A DNA stretch of 64,000 nucleotides from CAYSFW01 sp964620675. GTDB lineage: Bacteria; Pseudomonadota; Gammaproteobacteria; UWMA-0217. The position numbers and the translations under genes were made by a program. The stretch covers positions 33,898-97,897 of the forward strand of contig CAZUJU010000005.1 in NCBI GenBank assembly GCA_964620675.1, written 5' to 3'. Positions within the stretch are counted from its first letter, which is position 1. Each line of letters begins with the position of its first letter. The notes under the pieces were generated by a model. The model was not told the DNA's origin. It made no database searches and saw nothing but the letters and a program-made list of their open reading frames with translations. Positions 45,613 through 54,639 of the stretch are shown here, one piece after another.

Positions 45613-46310
45613 AGAGACGCACGACTCCTCCCGCTTTTTCTTACTGTGAGCGCAATACGGCATGCGCTTGAGATCCCACGCCAAGCACACCCGGGTCCAT
45701 TCACGCTGAACCTTTTCAAGCCCGCGCAGTAGGAATTGACGGAATCCCATTACCGACTTGATGATCCCAAACACCGGCTCCACCGTCTGCTTACATGGGG
45801 CGTAGGTCGGCCGCTTCGGCCGCAGCACCAGCAGTTGCTTCACCTCGGTCTCGAGCTGCGCTTCGGTGCGTTCGGCTCCCGCGTAGGATAGGGCACTGTG
45901 GCGGCTCGCGTTGACGCGGATCCTGGAGCCTGCGAACCCACGAGAGTGGGTTCTCGCGCGCAACTTGCAATACCTGGACGAAGAAATTCTGGAACTGATC
46001 TTAAAAACGCCGCCGGAAGGTTGACCGCGTGGCGTGCGTTGCTTGCTCTATCTTGCGACTGGAGAAGGTGGCGGTGGCGTAGTCGTAGCTCAGCAGCAAC
46101 AGCAGGAGTGCCGGGTGATAGGCATCGCTGCCACGACCCCCATAGGCCTGTTCCATCTCGGACAAGTCCAGCCCTTCGACGACGTCCACGAGGTGGCGCG
46201 CCAGATGCGCCTTGGGTGGCCACTCCTGTACCGATGATGGGAGCAGGTATTCCGCGTCTCGGTCTATCGCGCGAAATGCCATCTCATTCTTCGGGCCACC
46301 AAAAAACCAA
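45610..46310 (-). mobile_element. IS1182-family transposase relic
   Basis: Two recognisable pieces of one transposase. The N-terminal part starts at ATG 46282 (MAFRAIDRDAEYLLPSSVQE, then LDLSEMEQAYGGRGSDAYHP, SSRKIEQAT and TFRRRF, stopping at 46001). After the stop the same frame still reads DQFQNFFVQVLQVARENPLS, then shifts to NASRHSALSYAGAERTEAQ and finally KQTVEPVFGIIKSVMGFRQF up to TGA/TAA near 45610. So it carries an in-frame stop, a frameshift and internal deletions that removed most of the catalytic core; at about 700 bases it is less than half the usual length. I could not find terminal inverted repeats. Its 5' edge touches the end of the antiporter gene. Confidence 0.85.
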
Positions 46311-46316
46311 TCACCT

Positions 46317-47531
46317 TCACTTCGCCGAATATCGCAACACCAGCGGTGCCTGCACAAACAGCGTGAACAGCACCACGCCGTAAACGATTGCTTGCAACGT
46401 GTAGTCGTAACTGAGCCCGGCCGGCAACGATAAAATCAGGGCAACGGTGGTTGCGCCACGCGCGCCGCCGAGAAATGCCAGGGTCCGCTCGTTCATTGGC
46501 AACGCGGGCGCGCGCCCGAGTTTACCCGCCAGCCAGAGACCGGCATAGATGACTACGGCGCGCGCGGTGAGTACGGCGCCGATGCCGAGCAGCACCGCGA
46601 TCCATTGCTCGGTCAGCAATGCCAAACGCAAGGTGATACCCAGCAGCACAAATAGCAACGCATCCGCGACGAATGCGTGATGGCGCCAGAGTGCGAGCAA
46701 TGCCTGCCGTTCCGGCTGCGCCGCCTCGCGTACGCGGGCGTTGAGCAACAAACCTGCCACCAGTACGGCCATAACGCCTGACACCTTGAATACGCCCTCG
46801 GCCAGCCAGTAACCGCCGAGCGCACAGGCTAGCATCAGCGCGCCGCGCTGCGGCGCCGCGCCGAGCCATTGCCAGAGTCGGCGCGCGATAAAGCCCAGCC
46901 CGCCGCCGAGCAACACGCCGCCACTGAATATCACGAGAATATTGAGCGTTGCCGCGCCGAAACCTGGCACCCGTTCGGCATCCGTCGCCATCGCTACCAA
47001 CACGGCAAACAAAACGATCGCTAACGCATCGTTGAATAAACTCTCGCCTTGCAGAATATTGCCGAGACGACCGAGCTGCGGCAAACGGCGCAGTTGCGCG
47101 AGCACCGCGCCGGGGTCAGTGGCCGACAGTACCGCGCCTGCCAACAAAGCTGCGACCCACGGAAATCCAGTGGGATGCGCGATGCCGAAATATAGCACCG
47201 CAGCCGTGATTCCGACCGCAACCAGCAGCAACGGCAACGCGAGCAATAGAATCGCAAGCCAATCAGCCAATAAATCCTCGATCTCAATCCGTAACGCGGC
47301 CTCGAACACGAGCAACGGTAACAGCACATAAAAGACCAGATCACGAAAACCGTCCCAGCGCAAACCGGTATCGATACCCGCGGCAACCAACGCCTCGGAG
47401 CCCGCGAAGCCGACCAGCACCAGCAGCGCCGGATACGGCAAACGCCAGCGTGTCGCGACGGGTTCGAGCAGCAAGGCAACGACCAGCATCGCGAGAAAAA
47501 ACAGCAAGACCGAGAGCACACTCGTGGCCAT
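46317..47531 (-). CDS. CPA1-type Na+(K+)/H+ antiporter
   Basis: A 404-residue, about 12-span antiporter of the CPA1/NhaP family. Ion-site motifs: LSATDPGAVLAQL (the TDP-A/V site) and QGESLFNDALAIVLF (GESLFND). ATG 47531 has GGAG 6 bases upstream and is preferred to ATG 47543. There is no cytoplasmic C-terminal domain. The gene ends at 46317 where the transposase relic begins; the last residues (FVQAPLVLRYSAK) look like a normal end of the last helix, so it is probably intact. It begins 17 bases after the GltB-like gene and may be co-transcribed with it. Confidence 0.87.
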   Translation of the reverse strand: MATSVLSVLLFFLAMLVVALLLEPVATRWRLPYPALLVLVGFAGSEALVAAGIDTGLRWDGFRDLVFYVLLPLLVFEAALRIEIEDLLADWLAILLLALPLLLVAVGITAAVLYFGIAHPTGFPWVAALLAGAVLSATDPGAVLAQLRRLPQLGRLGNILQGESLFNDALAIVLFAVLVAMATDAERVPGFGAATLNILVIFSGGVLLGGGLGFIARRLWQWLGAAPQRGALMLACALGGYWLAEGVFKVSGVMAVLVAGLLLNARVREAAQPERQALLALWRHHAFVADALLFVLLGITLRLALLTEQWIAVLLGIGAVLTARAVVIYAGLWLAGKLGRAPALPMNERTLAFLGGARGATTVALILSLPAGLSYDYTLQAIVYGVVLFTLFVQAPLVLRYSAK

Positions 47532-47548
47532 CGCAAGCTCCATTCGTG

Positions 47549-49045
47549 CTACCGCACCGGATAAATCGAATCGAGGCGCCGGCTCATCCCGTCAGGCATG
47601 ACGATACGCGCATGCTGGCGCCGCAGCTCACGCGGTTCGCGCACGCCGCAGGCGTGAGCGATGACACCGACCTCGTGCACCATGTTGCGCGCATAGTTTG
47701 CGACCCGCAGCTGCTTATCCTCCGGTGCCAGCCCCGCTTGCAGGCGCGGATCATGGGTCGTGATGCCGGTGGGACAGGTGTTGCGGTTGCACTGCAACGC
47801 CTGAATGCATCCCAGCGCAAACATGAATCCGCGCGCGGAAACACAGATATCCGCACCCATGCAGAGCGCCCACGCCACATCGGCTGGCGTGACGAGTTTG
47901 CCCGAGGCAATCACCTTGATGCGCTCGCGTAAGCCGTGCTCCCAAAGTTTATCCACCAGCAACGGCAGACTTTCCCGCAAGGGTAAGCCAACGTCGTCGA
48001 TCAACGCCTGCGGCGCCGCGCCAGTGCCGCCCTCAGCGCTGTCGACCGTAATGAAATCAGGCGCGCTGGCGTACCCCTGGAGCCTGATCTCGTGGAACAG
48101 CGCGTCGAGCCAGGCGCCATCGCTGATGACCGACTTGAATCCCACCGGCTTGCCCGTAATGGCGCGCACCCTCGCAATCAACTGCAACAGCTCGAGATTG
48201 TTACGCACATCGGTATGGCGGTTCGGGCTGATCGCGTCACGCCCCGGCGGCACATTGCGAATTCGCGCGATCTCGGCGCTCACTTTCGCCGCGGGCAGAA
48301 TTCCGCCCTTGCCGGGCTTCGCGCCTTGGCTCAGTTTAACCTCGAACATGCGCACAGCGGGATGCGCCGCGACCTCGCGCAACTTGTCGTCATCGAGATG
48401 ACCGGCGAGATCGCGCACGCCGTTTTTTGCAGTACCCATTTGAAACACCAGATCGCAACCGCCTTCGAGGTGGAAGGGCGATAAACCACCCTCGCCGGTG
48501 TTCAGCCAGATCCCCGCGTTGCGCGCGCCGTGCGCCAGCGCCAGCACGGCCGGCCGGGAGATCGCGCCGTAACTCATTCCGGAAATACAAAACAACGCGT
48601 CGGTTTCATAGGGTAAGGCACAGTCGCAACCGATGGTCATACGCCCCGGCGCCACCGCATCCTCGTCCAGAGTTGGAAATGGATGATTGACGAACATTAC
48701 CGTGCCCGGCACGCGCAGATCACGAGTCGAGCCAAACGGCACGGTGTTGTCGACATTCTTGGCAGCGCGATAGACCCAGCTGCGTTGCGCCCGGTTGAAC
48801 GGCAGTTCCTCGCGATCCATCGCGAAAAAATACTGCCGAAAAAACTCGCCCAGCCGCTCAAAGCCGTAACGAAACCGCCCGATGACAGGGAAATTTCGCC
48901 GAATCGCATGCCGATGCTGACTGACGTCAAGCAGATAAAACACGACGACGAGCAACGCACCGAGCCCGATTACGAATATGAACAGCGCGGCCAAAAACTC
49001 GACCGCGCTCAAGAGAAAGGACTGCGCATCAGCAATCGGTAACAT
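47549..49045 (-). CDS. Stand-alone glutamate synthase domain protein (FMN/Fe-S)
   Basis: A 498-residue protein with one N-terminal membrane anchor (about residues 13-40) and the FMN-binding central domain of glutamate synthase. Motifs: ISGMSYGAISRPAVLALAHG, NTGEGGLSPFHLEGGCDLVF, GYASAPDFITVDSAEGGTGA, and the Fe-S loop CIQALQCNRNTCPTG (three Cys, C-x5-C-x4-C). It lacks the glutaminase and GXGXG domains, like archaeal-type and GltB2-like proteins, whose substrate is uncertain. In proteobacteria such anchored copies are often unlinked to gltD, as here. It is followed closely by the CPA1 antiporter. Confidence 0.88.
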   Translation of the reverse strand: MLPIADAQSFLLSAVEFLAALFIFVIGLGALLVVVFYLLDVSQHRHAIRRNFPVIGRFRYGFERLGEFFRQYFFAMDREELPFNRAQRSWVYRAAKNVDNTVPFGSTRDLRVPGTVMFVNHPFPTLDEDAVAPGRMTIGCDCALPYETDALFCISGMSYGAISRPAVLALAHGARNAGIWLNTGEGGLSPFHLEGGCDLVFQMGTAKNGVRDLAGHLDDDKLREVAAHPAVRMFEVKLSQGAKPGKGGILPAAKVSAEIARIRNVPPGRDAISPNRHTDVRNNLELLQLIARVRAITGKPVGFKSVISDGAWLDALFHEIRLQGYASAPDFITVDSAEGGTGAAPQALIDDVGLPLRESLPLLVDKLWEHGLRERIKVIASGKLVTPADVAWALCMGADICVSARGFMFALGCIQALQCNRNTCPTGITTHDPRLQAGLAPEDKQLRVANYARNMVHEVGVIAHACGVREPRELRRQHARIVMPDGMSRRLDSIYPVR

Positions 49046-49141
49046 GGCGGTGTGCCTCTGGTGCGAATCGGGGCGCGGGTAGCGCGCTGCACCCGCGCCT
49101 GGAAGGTGTCTACTCAGATCCGTGGACCCCGCGCGCCACCC

Positions 49142-49591
49142 TTATTTCAACGCGGCATCAAGCAACCCCGAGATCGCCCCCAGCGGCTTGGCGGCATCAC
49201 CCGGCAAGCCGTGGCGGGTAATCAGGTAATCGGGGCTGTTCCAGGTCACCCAGGTACCGCCTTCATCCCCCTGCCACGCCAAGACCTTCATCGGCAGATC
49301 AAGTCCGATTCGCGGCGCCGTCTGCATCAGTGGCGTGCCTGCCTTCGGGTTGCCGAAAATCAACAGTTGCGAAGGTTTCAGCGCAAGACCCGCGCTCTGC
49401 GCTTCACCGCCGTGATCAATCCGTGCGAATACCTTGACCCCCTTTTCGCGCAGGACGCCTTCGAGGCGATCCAGCGTTTCGTGAACCGGGTAAGGACTTG
49501 CGCGTTGCATCAGCCCCGGGTCGGCAACCCCAAGCGCCGGTACAAACAGACTCGCGGCGAGAACAAGGCCTGAAAATTGACGAAAACTCAT
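49142..49591 (-). CDS. DUF302 periplasmic protein
   Basis: A 149-residue protein with a signal peptide (FSGLVLAASLFVPALGVADP, cleavage near residue 23). The mature part is a DUF302 domain: HETLDRLEGVLREKGVKVFARIDH, LLIFGNPKAGTPLMQTAPRI and GLDLPMKVLAW are its standard blocks. DUF302 proteins form small beta-alpha folds; their role is unknown, though they often occur with sulfur or stress genes. It is transcribed with the thioredoxin-like gene upstream (110 bases away). Confidence 0.87.
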   Translation of the reverse strand: MSFRQFSGLVLAASLFVPALGVADPGLMQRASPYPVHETLDRLEGVLREKGVKVFARIDHGGEAQSAGLALKPSQLLIFGNPKAGTPLMQTAPRIGLDLPMKVLAWQGDEGGTWVTWNSPDYLITRHGLPGDAAKPLGAISGLLDAALK

Positions 49592-49701
49592 GCTGTGACT
49601 CCTGGTGTTGTAAGCGTTGTAATGTGACTCAATGACGCGTTAGGCCCAAGGGCCGCACGCCCATCGCACCGGGTGGACGGGTACGCGACACGCAACCGCG
49701 G

Positions 49702-50100
49702 TCATCGCGTGTCTTCCTGTAATAGCAGCAACAACTGCCGCTTGCTCAGACTGCCGACGCGCACGCGGCGAATCAGGCCGTCCTCGACCTGCGCAAAGGT
49801 CGGTGTCGCGACCACGCCAAACTCGCGCGCGAGCGCGGGCGCTGTGGCGACGTCGACTGTGATCAGATTGCGATGCGTCTCCCGCAGCTCGGTCACCACG
49901 CGCGTCATCGCCGCGCAAGGCCCGCAGTGCGCGGCGTGAAAATAATAGACCCGACTTCGACTGTTACCCGCCTCGCCGTCGATCGCAGTGGTGTCGGGGG
50001 CGGACCGTCCTTCGCTCCCCCGCGCACGCCTGAGAACCATGATCTGCATCACCACTACCAACGCGACCACGCCGGCAATCACAAACAACGGCCAAATCAT
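49702..50100 (-). CDS. Membrane-anchored thioredoxin-like protein
   Basis: A 132-residue protein: an N-terminal membrane anchor (residues 2-25) then a thioredoxin fold with active site AAHCGPCAAM and the cis-Pro loop VVATPTFAQVE. The ATG at 50100 is preferred to the GTG at 50109 because GGGGTG is then well spaced. With the CGPC centre facing the periplasm it would act as a thiol-disulfide exchanger there, or in the cytoplasm if the anchor is reversed. The partner is unknown; it lies before the DUF302 gene. Confidence 0.85.
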   Translation of the reverse strand: MIWPLFVIAGVVALVVVMQIMVLRRARGSEGRSAPDTTAIDGEAGNSRSRVYYFHAAHCGPCAAMTRVVTELRETHRNLITVDVATAPALAREFGVVATPTFAQVEDGLIRRVRVGSLSKRQLLLLLQEDTR

Positions 50101-50109
50101 CGTTAACAC

Positions 50110-50549
50110 CCCATTATCGTTGTCGCCTTCACACGCTCGAGTACCCGCCTCGCCGATGCCCGAAGCTCGGCCTGTCGCGCGGCGCAGGTTACCGACCGCA
50201 AGCGATGTTCAGCGCCCGAGCCGCGCCGGTGGCACCATGGCCCCGACAATACGACCTACGGTCGCGTCTCAATTCTGGATGCACAAGGCCAGTCGCCAGC
50301 GGTACCGCCAACGCCGACACGCGATTCCGTGACTCGCGACACTCATGCACCGCGTCCCATCGTCACCGTCGCCGCATCTAATCTTTACCGTTGCGAGTAT
50401 CTATCGACGGGACAGCCTCCCATTGCAACAACTGGCGCCAACGCGCATGAATTTGCGCGTAGCATTACGGTTACGCGTACACCGCACCACCGCGCGTATT
50501 CCGCGACCGCGCAGTCCCTCTTATTCAACCACGAACCAGGGAACCATCA
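50110..50549. other. Divergent intergenic region
   Basis: About 440 bases between the thioredoxin-like gene (minus) and DoxX (plus). No gene is supported. AGGGAACC at 50538-50545 is the doxX ribosome binding site. Promoters for both sides should lie here; I see no regulator half-sites worth naming. Confidence 0.4.
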
Positions 50550-51017
50550 ATGAACATCAAAACCATCGCAACGCCTATTCGCAATCTCTTCAACGGCCTC
50601 GACGATATCGGCGCCTGGGTCGCGCCACTCGGACTTCGATTTGTATTGGCCTACGAGTTCTGGGAAGCCGGGGTGGAAAAGCTTCGCGGCGAGAACTGGT
50701 TCGAAAGTATTCGCGATCAGTTCCCTTTCCCCTTCAATCTGTTGCCGCCCGACTGGAGCTGGCAAATGGCGACCTGGACCGAACTCCTCGCCCCGCTCGC
50801 GCTGGTACTCGGACTTGGCACCCGATTCGCGAGTCTGGCCTTGATAATCCTGACCATCGTCGCCTGGGTCAGCGTACACGCGGGGAGTGGCTATAACGTC
50901 TGCGACAACGGTTTCAAACTGCCGCTCATATACCTGGTGATGTTTTTACCGCTGCTCTTGACCGGCCCTGGAAAACTGAGCCTGGATCATTGGCTTTCGA
51001 AATATTTCTCGCGGTAA
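50550..51017 (+). CDS. DoxX family membrane protein
   Basis: A 155-residue four-span protein of the DoxX family (RFVLAYEFWEAGVEKLRGEN, ELLAPLALVLGLGTRFASL, and the last pair around LPLIYLVMFLPLLLTGPGKLSLD). DoxX-like proteins are inner-membrane quinone or thiol-linked factors with poorly known roles; DoxX proper belongs to the thiosulfate:quinone oxidoreductase of Acidianus. The gene is monocistronic and followed by a stem-loop. Confidence 0.85.
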   Translation: MNIKTIATPIRNLFNGLDDIGAWVAPLGLRFVLAYEFWEAGVEKLRGENWFESIRDQFPFPFNLLPPDWSWQMATWTELLAPLALVLGLGTRFASLALIILTIVAWVSVHAGSGYNVCDNGFKLPLIYLVMFLPLLLTGPGKLSLDHWLSKYFSR

Positions 51018-51023
51018 ATAAAT

Positions 51024-51056
51024 GGCGGAGTAGGGACATGTTTTCCCTACTCCGCC
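51024..51056 (+). terminator. Stem-loop after doxX
   Basis: GGCGGAGTAGGGA (51024-51036) and TCCCTACTCCGCC (51044-51056) form a perfect 13-pair stem with a 7-base loop, 6 bases after the doxX stop. The 3' tail is TTAT, so the T-tract is short; it is still the best terminator candidate for doxX. Confidence 0.75.
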
Positions 51057-51314
51057 TTATCACCAAGGTACTGACTTCGGTTTTCTCACGCCTTTATTCT
51101 CACGCAAGAAATCTGCGAACACGAAATCCCGCTCTTGCAAAAAAAGCGTGTGGGTCGAGGCGGTCGACTGGGCAATTTTCGTGTTTATGGGCGCAGTCGT
51201 GCCTAATGCCTTTCATTGAAAGCCTCAGCGCCTTTCGCCCGCCCGCGAGTCACGGAACTGTTCAACACCGAACGATTACGCGAGAATTCACCCAGCCTGT
51301 AACACTTCAAGGGA

Positions 51315-53033
51315 ATGCCATTGGACGCTACCAACTCCATCATTTTGGTCGGTGCGCTGCTGCTGTTCGCGAGCATTCTCGCCAGCGTCGCATCGGTCAG
51401 GTTTGGTTTTCCGTTGCTGCTGGTGTTTCTGGGTGTCGGCATGCTCGCCGGCGAGGAAGGGCCCGGCGGGATCGAGTTTGACGATTTCGAATCCGCGTTT
51501 CTGATCGGCAATCTTGCGCTGGCGATCATCCTGCTCGACGGCGGCTTGCGCACCGATATCCGGACTTTTCGCGTCGCGCTGCGACCGGCGTTGTCGCTCG
51601 CAACCCTAGGCGTCACCCTCACCGCAGCGATTCTCGGCGCGTTCGCGGTCGCGATCGTCGGCTTTGACTGGCGTTACGGCCTATTGCTCGGCGCGATTGT
51701 CGGCTCCACCGATGCCGCGGCGGTCTTCGCGCTGCTGCGCAACAGCGGAACCCGCCTCAATGAGCGGGTCGGCGCCACGCTGGAGATCGAATCCGGCATC
51801 AACGATCCGATGGCGGTCTTCCTCACGCTGACGCTTTTGGAAATGATTCGGCACAGCCAGGGCCCGATCGATCCCGGGATTCTGGGATTTCTGCTTCAGC
51901 AATTCGGGCTCGGTGCCGCCCTGGGTATTCTGTTTGGCTGGTTGCTCCGCGAACTGTTGCGGCGAATCACCCTGTCCGAGGGCCTGTATGCCCTATTGAT
52001 CGCCTCGGGCGGCTTGCTCTCGTTTACCTTGACCAATCAGCTCGGCGGCAGTGGTTTTCTCGGTGTGTATCTGACCGGCCTCATGATCGGCGCGGTGCGT
52101 AATCGCGGCACCTACCACGTGCTGCGCGTGATGGACGGCCTCGCCTGGCTGGCGCAGTCGGGCATGTTTTTGATTCTGGGCCTGCTGGTGACACCGAGTG
52201 CGGTGCTCGCGAACTGGTGGCCGGCGTTTACGCTGGCCGTGCTCCTGCTGCTGGTGGCGCGGCCGGCTGCGGTCTGGCTCAGTCTGCTACCGTTTCATTT
52301 CAACTGGCGCGAAGTGGTATTTCTGGCCTGGGTCGGCTTGCGCGGCGCGGTGCCGATCGTACTCGCGCTGTTTCCGTTGATGTATGGAATTGCCGGTGCG
52401 CGGCAGTATTTCGAGATCGCCTACGTGGTGGTCATCGTCTCGTTGTTGATTCAGGGCAGCTCGGTCCCGCTCGCGGCGCGCTGGTTACGGGTCGAAGTTC
52501 CGCCAATCGGCCAACCCCGCCATCGCGCCACGCTCGATCTACCGATCGAGCCCTTACTGGAAATGGTGCAGTTCGATGTCACCGCGCGGGCCGACGCGGT
52601 AGGACGCGCGCCGGAGGCAATGCCGCACGCTGGCGCCATGCAACTGGCCGGGGTTTTGCGCCACGGCGCGATGCGCACGCCGGGACCGGACTTCACGTTT
52701 CAACCGGGTGACATCGTGTGCCTGATGATGAGCGAAGACCTGATCGCGGACCTGAACGATTTTTTCACCGGCGCCGCACGCGCGCTCGATACCCGCCAGT
52801 TTTTCGGCAATTTCTCGCTCGAAGGGCGCGCCCGCATCGACGACGTTGCCCTTGCCTATGGCTTCGCGCTACCGGATGAGCTGAAGGGTTTAACGCTGGA
52901 TGCAGCGATCAAACAACGGCTCGCGAATCCGCCCGTCGTGGGCGACGCCGTGCAACTCGGTAAAATTCGCCTGACGGTGCGCGAAATGGACCGCGCCAAC
53001 ATCATCCTGGTAGGGCTTAAACTCGAGTTGTAA
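51315..53033 (+). CDS. nhaP2: K+/H+ antiporter with TrkA-C tail (NhaP2/CvrA type)
   Basis: A 572-residue CPA1 antiporter with regulatory C-terminus. The membrane part (1-390) carries GSTDAAAVFALL (ion site, STDA replacing ATDP) and EIESGINDPMAVFLTL. The cytoplasmic part starts near 400 with a TrkA-C domain (VQFDVTARADAVGRAPEAM, DFTFQPGDIVCLMM) and ends with a CorC/HlyC-like domain (GRARIDDVALAYGFALPDEL). This architecture matches NhaP2/CvrA, which expels K+ for H+ and limits cell expansion at low osmolarity. The gene is monocistronic. Confidence 0.9.
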   Translation: MPLDATNSIILVGALLLFASILASVASVRFGFPLLLVFLGVGMLAGEEGPGGIEFDDFESAFLIGNLALAIILLDGGLRTDIRTFRVALRPALSLATLGVTLTAAILGAFAVAIVGFDWRYGLLLGAIVGSTDAAAVFALLRNSGTRLNERVGATLEIESGINDPMAVFLTLTLLEMIRHSQGPIDPGILGFLLQQFGLGAALGILFGWLLRELLRRITLSEGLYALLIASGGLLSFTLTNQLGGSGFLGVYLTGLMIGAVRNRGTYHVLRVMDGLAWLAQSGMFLILGLLVTPSAVLANWWPAFTLAVLLLLVARPAAVWLSLLPFHFNWREVVFLAWVGLRGAVPIVLALFPLMYGIAGARQYFEIAYVVVIVSLLIQGSSVPLAARWLRVEVPPIGQPRHRATLDLPIEPLLEMVQFDVTARADAVGRAPEAMPHAGAMQLAGVLRHGAMRTPGPDFTFQPGDIVCLMMSEDLIADLNDFFTGAARALDTRQFFGNFSLEGRARIDDVALAYGFALPDELKGLTLDAAIKQRLANPPVVGDAVQLGKIRLTVREMDRANIILVGLKLEL

Positions 53034-53156
53034 TGCGGTTGGCATAAAACGCGTAATCCTCGAATCGGTCGACGAATGGGGTACCTGAAAATAAGGAAAA
53101 TTAATCAGGGCTCCCTTAAGTACTTTAAGTATGCAGCACTACACTAGTACGTCTAC

Positions 53157-53687
53157 CTACCGGAGTGCCGTGGGTTGCTCGTTCCAGGGACTACGCCCCG
53201 GAATCAAGCGCGATTCGCCGACGTTAGCGCCCCGATTCTGGTTCGAAACATCGACCAGGTAGTCCCGCAGGATCACCAACTGCTCGTCATCGAGGGTTTC
53301 GAGATGCTCCAACGCACCCGACAAGCGTTCGAGCGCGGTCGTCAACCCAAGTCCGGCGCCTTGCAGCCGTGGATCGAGGTGTTCTACGACCCCGAACAAC
53401 GTCGGCGTCGCGACGCAGTAAGCGCGCTCCCGAGCCTCAGGGGCATGCGTACGAATGCGGTCAGCCAGGCAGTACACGCACTGCCCCAACTTAGCCGATG
53501 ATCGCGAAACCAGTGACTTCGAATCGCAGCACCTGCCATGCCGACGCTTGGCCCGGAGGACATCGATCTGAGCCGCGAGCACTGCGGAAGTGGTGCGAAT
53601 CTCGACCGTCAGATACGCGTCGTCGTTAAATCCGGATGTCAGTTTCTTGCCCATTCCGATCGATCCGTAGATGAATTGCGCGAACAC
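53157..53687 (-). CDS. Cys-containing hypothetical protein
   Basis: A 176-residue protein of unknown family. It starts at GTG 53687 or ATG 53654; neither site is strong. The centre contains GRCCDSKSLV, GQCVYCLADRIRTH and RAYCV, five cysteines in about 40 residues that could bind zinc or Fe-S. The C-terminal half is helical (ALERLSGALEHLETLDDEQL then VILRDYLVDV). There are no membrane segments. Composition matches its neighbours, so it is likely real. A gene overlaps on the other strand only as a shadow. No partner is apparent. Confidence 0.5.
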   Translation of the reverse strand: MFAQFIYGSIGMGKKLTSGFNDDAYLTVEIRTTSAVLAAQIDVLRAKRRHGRCCDSKSLVSRSSAKLGQCVYCLADRIRTHAPEARERAYCVATPTLFGVVEHLDPRLQGAGLGLTTALERLSGALEHLETLDDEQLVILRDYLVDVSNQNRGANVGESRLIPGRSPWNEQPTALR

Positions 53688-53779
53688 TACTCATAGCACC
53701 AATTACAGAAAAATGGTGGCGTCGTTCGAGTAATCGGTTCCAAAGCCGAGACGAAAGCGATGAAGGGTTCACGGACACA

Positions 53780-53813
53780 AAAAAAACGACCGCCTTCTTT
53801 CGAAGGCGGTCGC
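53780..53813 (-). terminator. Intrinsic terminator after the BI-1 gene
   Basis: On the minus strand CGACCGCCTTC (53813-53803) pairs with GAAGGCGGTCG (53798-53788) with a 4-base loop, followed by TTTTTTTT (53787-53780). A textbook rho-independent terminator about 25 bases after the BI-1 stop. Confidence 0.92.
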
Positions 53814-53837
53814 GTCAGGGGCCGTCGATGCGTTACG

Positions 53838-54503
53838 TCAGTCGCCGCTCGCGAACCCGAGCAGGTGCATCAGGCTCATGAACAGGTTGAAGATCGAAAC
53901 GAACAGGGTGACGGTCGCCATGATGTAGTTGGTTTCGCCACCGTGGATGATGTTGCTGGTCTCGAACAGAATCAAACCGGACATCAGCAGCACGAACATC
54001 GCCGAAACCGCCAGCGAAAGCGCCGGCATTTCAAAGAAGTACGCGCCCAGACCGGCCAGAAACGCGACCAGAATGCCGACAAACAAAAAGCCGCCCATAA
54101 AGCTGAAGTCGCGCTTCGACACCAACACGTACGCCGACAAACCGACGAAGATCGCGGCGGTACCGGCCATCGCCGTCATCACGATCTGCGAACCGTTCGG
54201 CAAGCTGAGATAGGCACTCATGACCGGACCAAGGGTCAACCCCATGAATCCGGTCAGACCGAATACCGAGGCCAAGCCCCAAACGCTGTTGCGCAGCTTG
54301 TAGGTCAGGAACAGAAAGCCGAAGTAACCCGCCAGCGTGAGCAACAAGCCCGGATGCGGCAACCCCATCGCCATCGAGACGCCCGCCGTGACGGCGCTGA
54401 AAGCCAGCGTCAACGACAGCAGGAGATACGTATTGCGCAAGACCCGGTTGGTTGCAAGCGCGCCGCGATCGGCGCGGCTGGTGGAAGTAATCACTTGACT
54501 CAT
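53838..54503 (-). CDS. Bax inhibitor-1/YccA family membrane protein
   Basis: A 221-residue, seven-span protein. The ATG at 54503 is preferred to GTG 54512 because AGGTG is well spaced. Family features include the basic N-terminus (NRVLRNTYLLLSLTLAFSA), the GGETNYI loop between spans 6 and 7 and the C-terminal LFMSLMHLLGFASGD. YccA of Escherichia coli interacts with and inhibits FtsH; a full FtsH gene lies 1.1 kb upstream on the same strand. A strong terminator follows. Confidence 0.9.
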   Translation of the reverse strand: MSQVITSTSRADRGALATNRVLRNTYLLLSLTLAFSAVTAGVSMAMGLPHPGLLLTLAGYFGFLFLTYKLRNSVWGLASVFGLTGFMGLTLGPVMSAYLSLPNGSQIVMTAMAGTAAIFVGLSAYVLVSKRDFSFMGGFLFVGILVAFLAGLGAYFFEMPALSLAVSAMFVLLMSGLILFETSNIIHGGETNYIMATVTLFVSIFNLFMSLMHLLGFASGD

Positions 54504-54639
54504 GGATGACACCTCGTGTCGTTACGGATTGAGTTGCTTGAATCATGCAGGGTTGCGTTGCAAAAGAAAATCGAATTGGCCTGAAAACCTATTCGAATTT
54601 CCCGTGCTTTTATCACACCGCCGCCGTGACGAGCCGCGG

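Noticed and set aside
53175..53501. Plus-strand frame opposite the Cys-containing gene
   Set aside because: Mirror frame of the better minus-strand gene; no site or family support.
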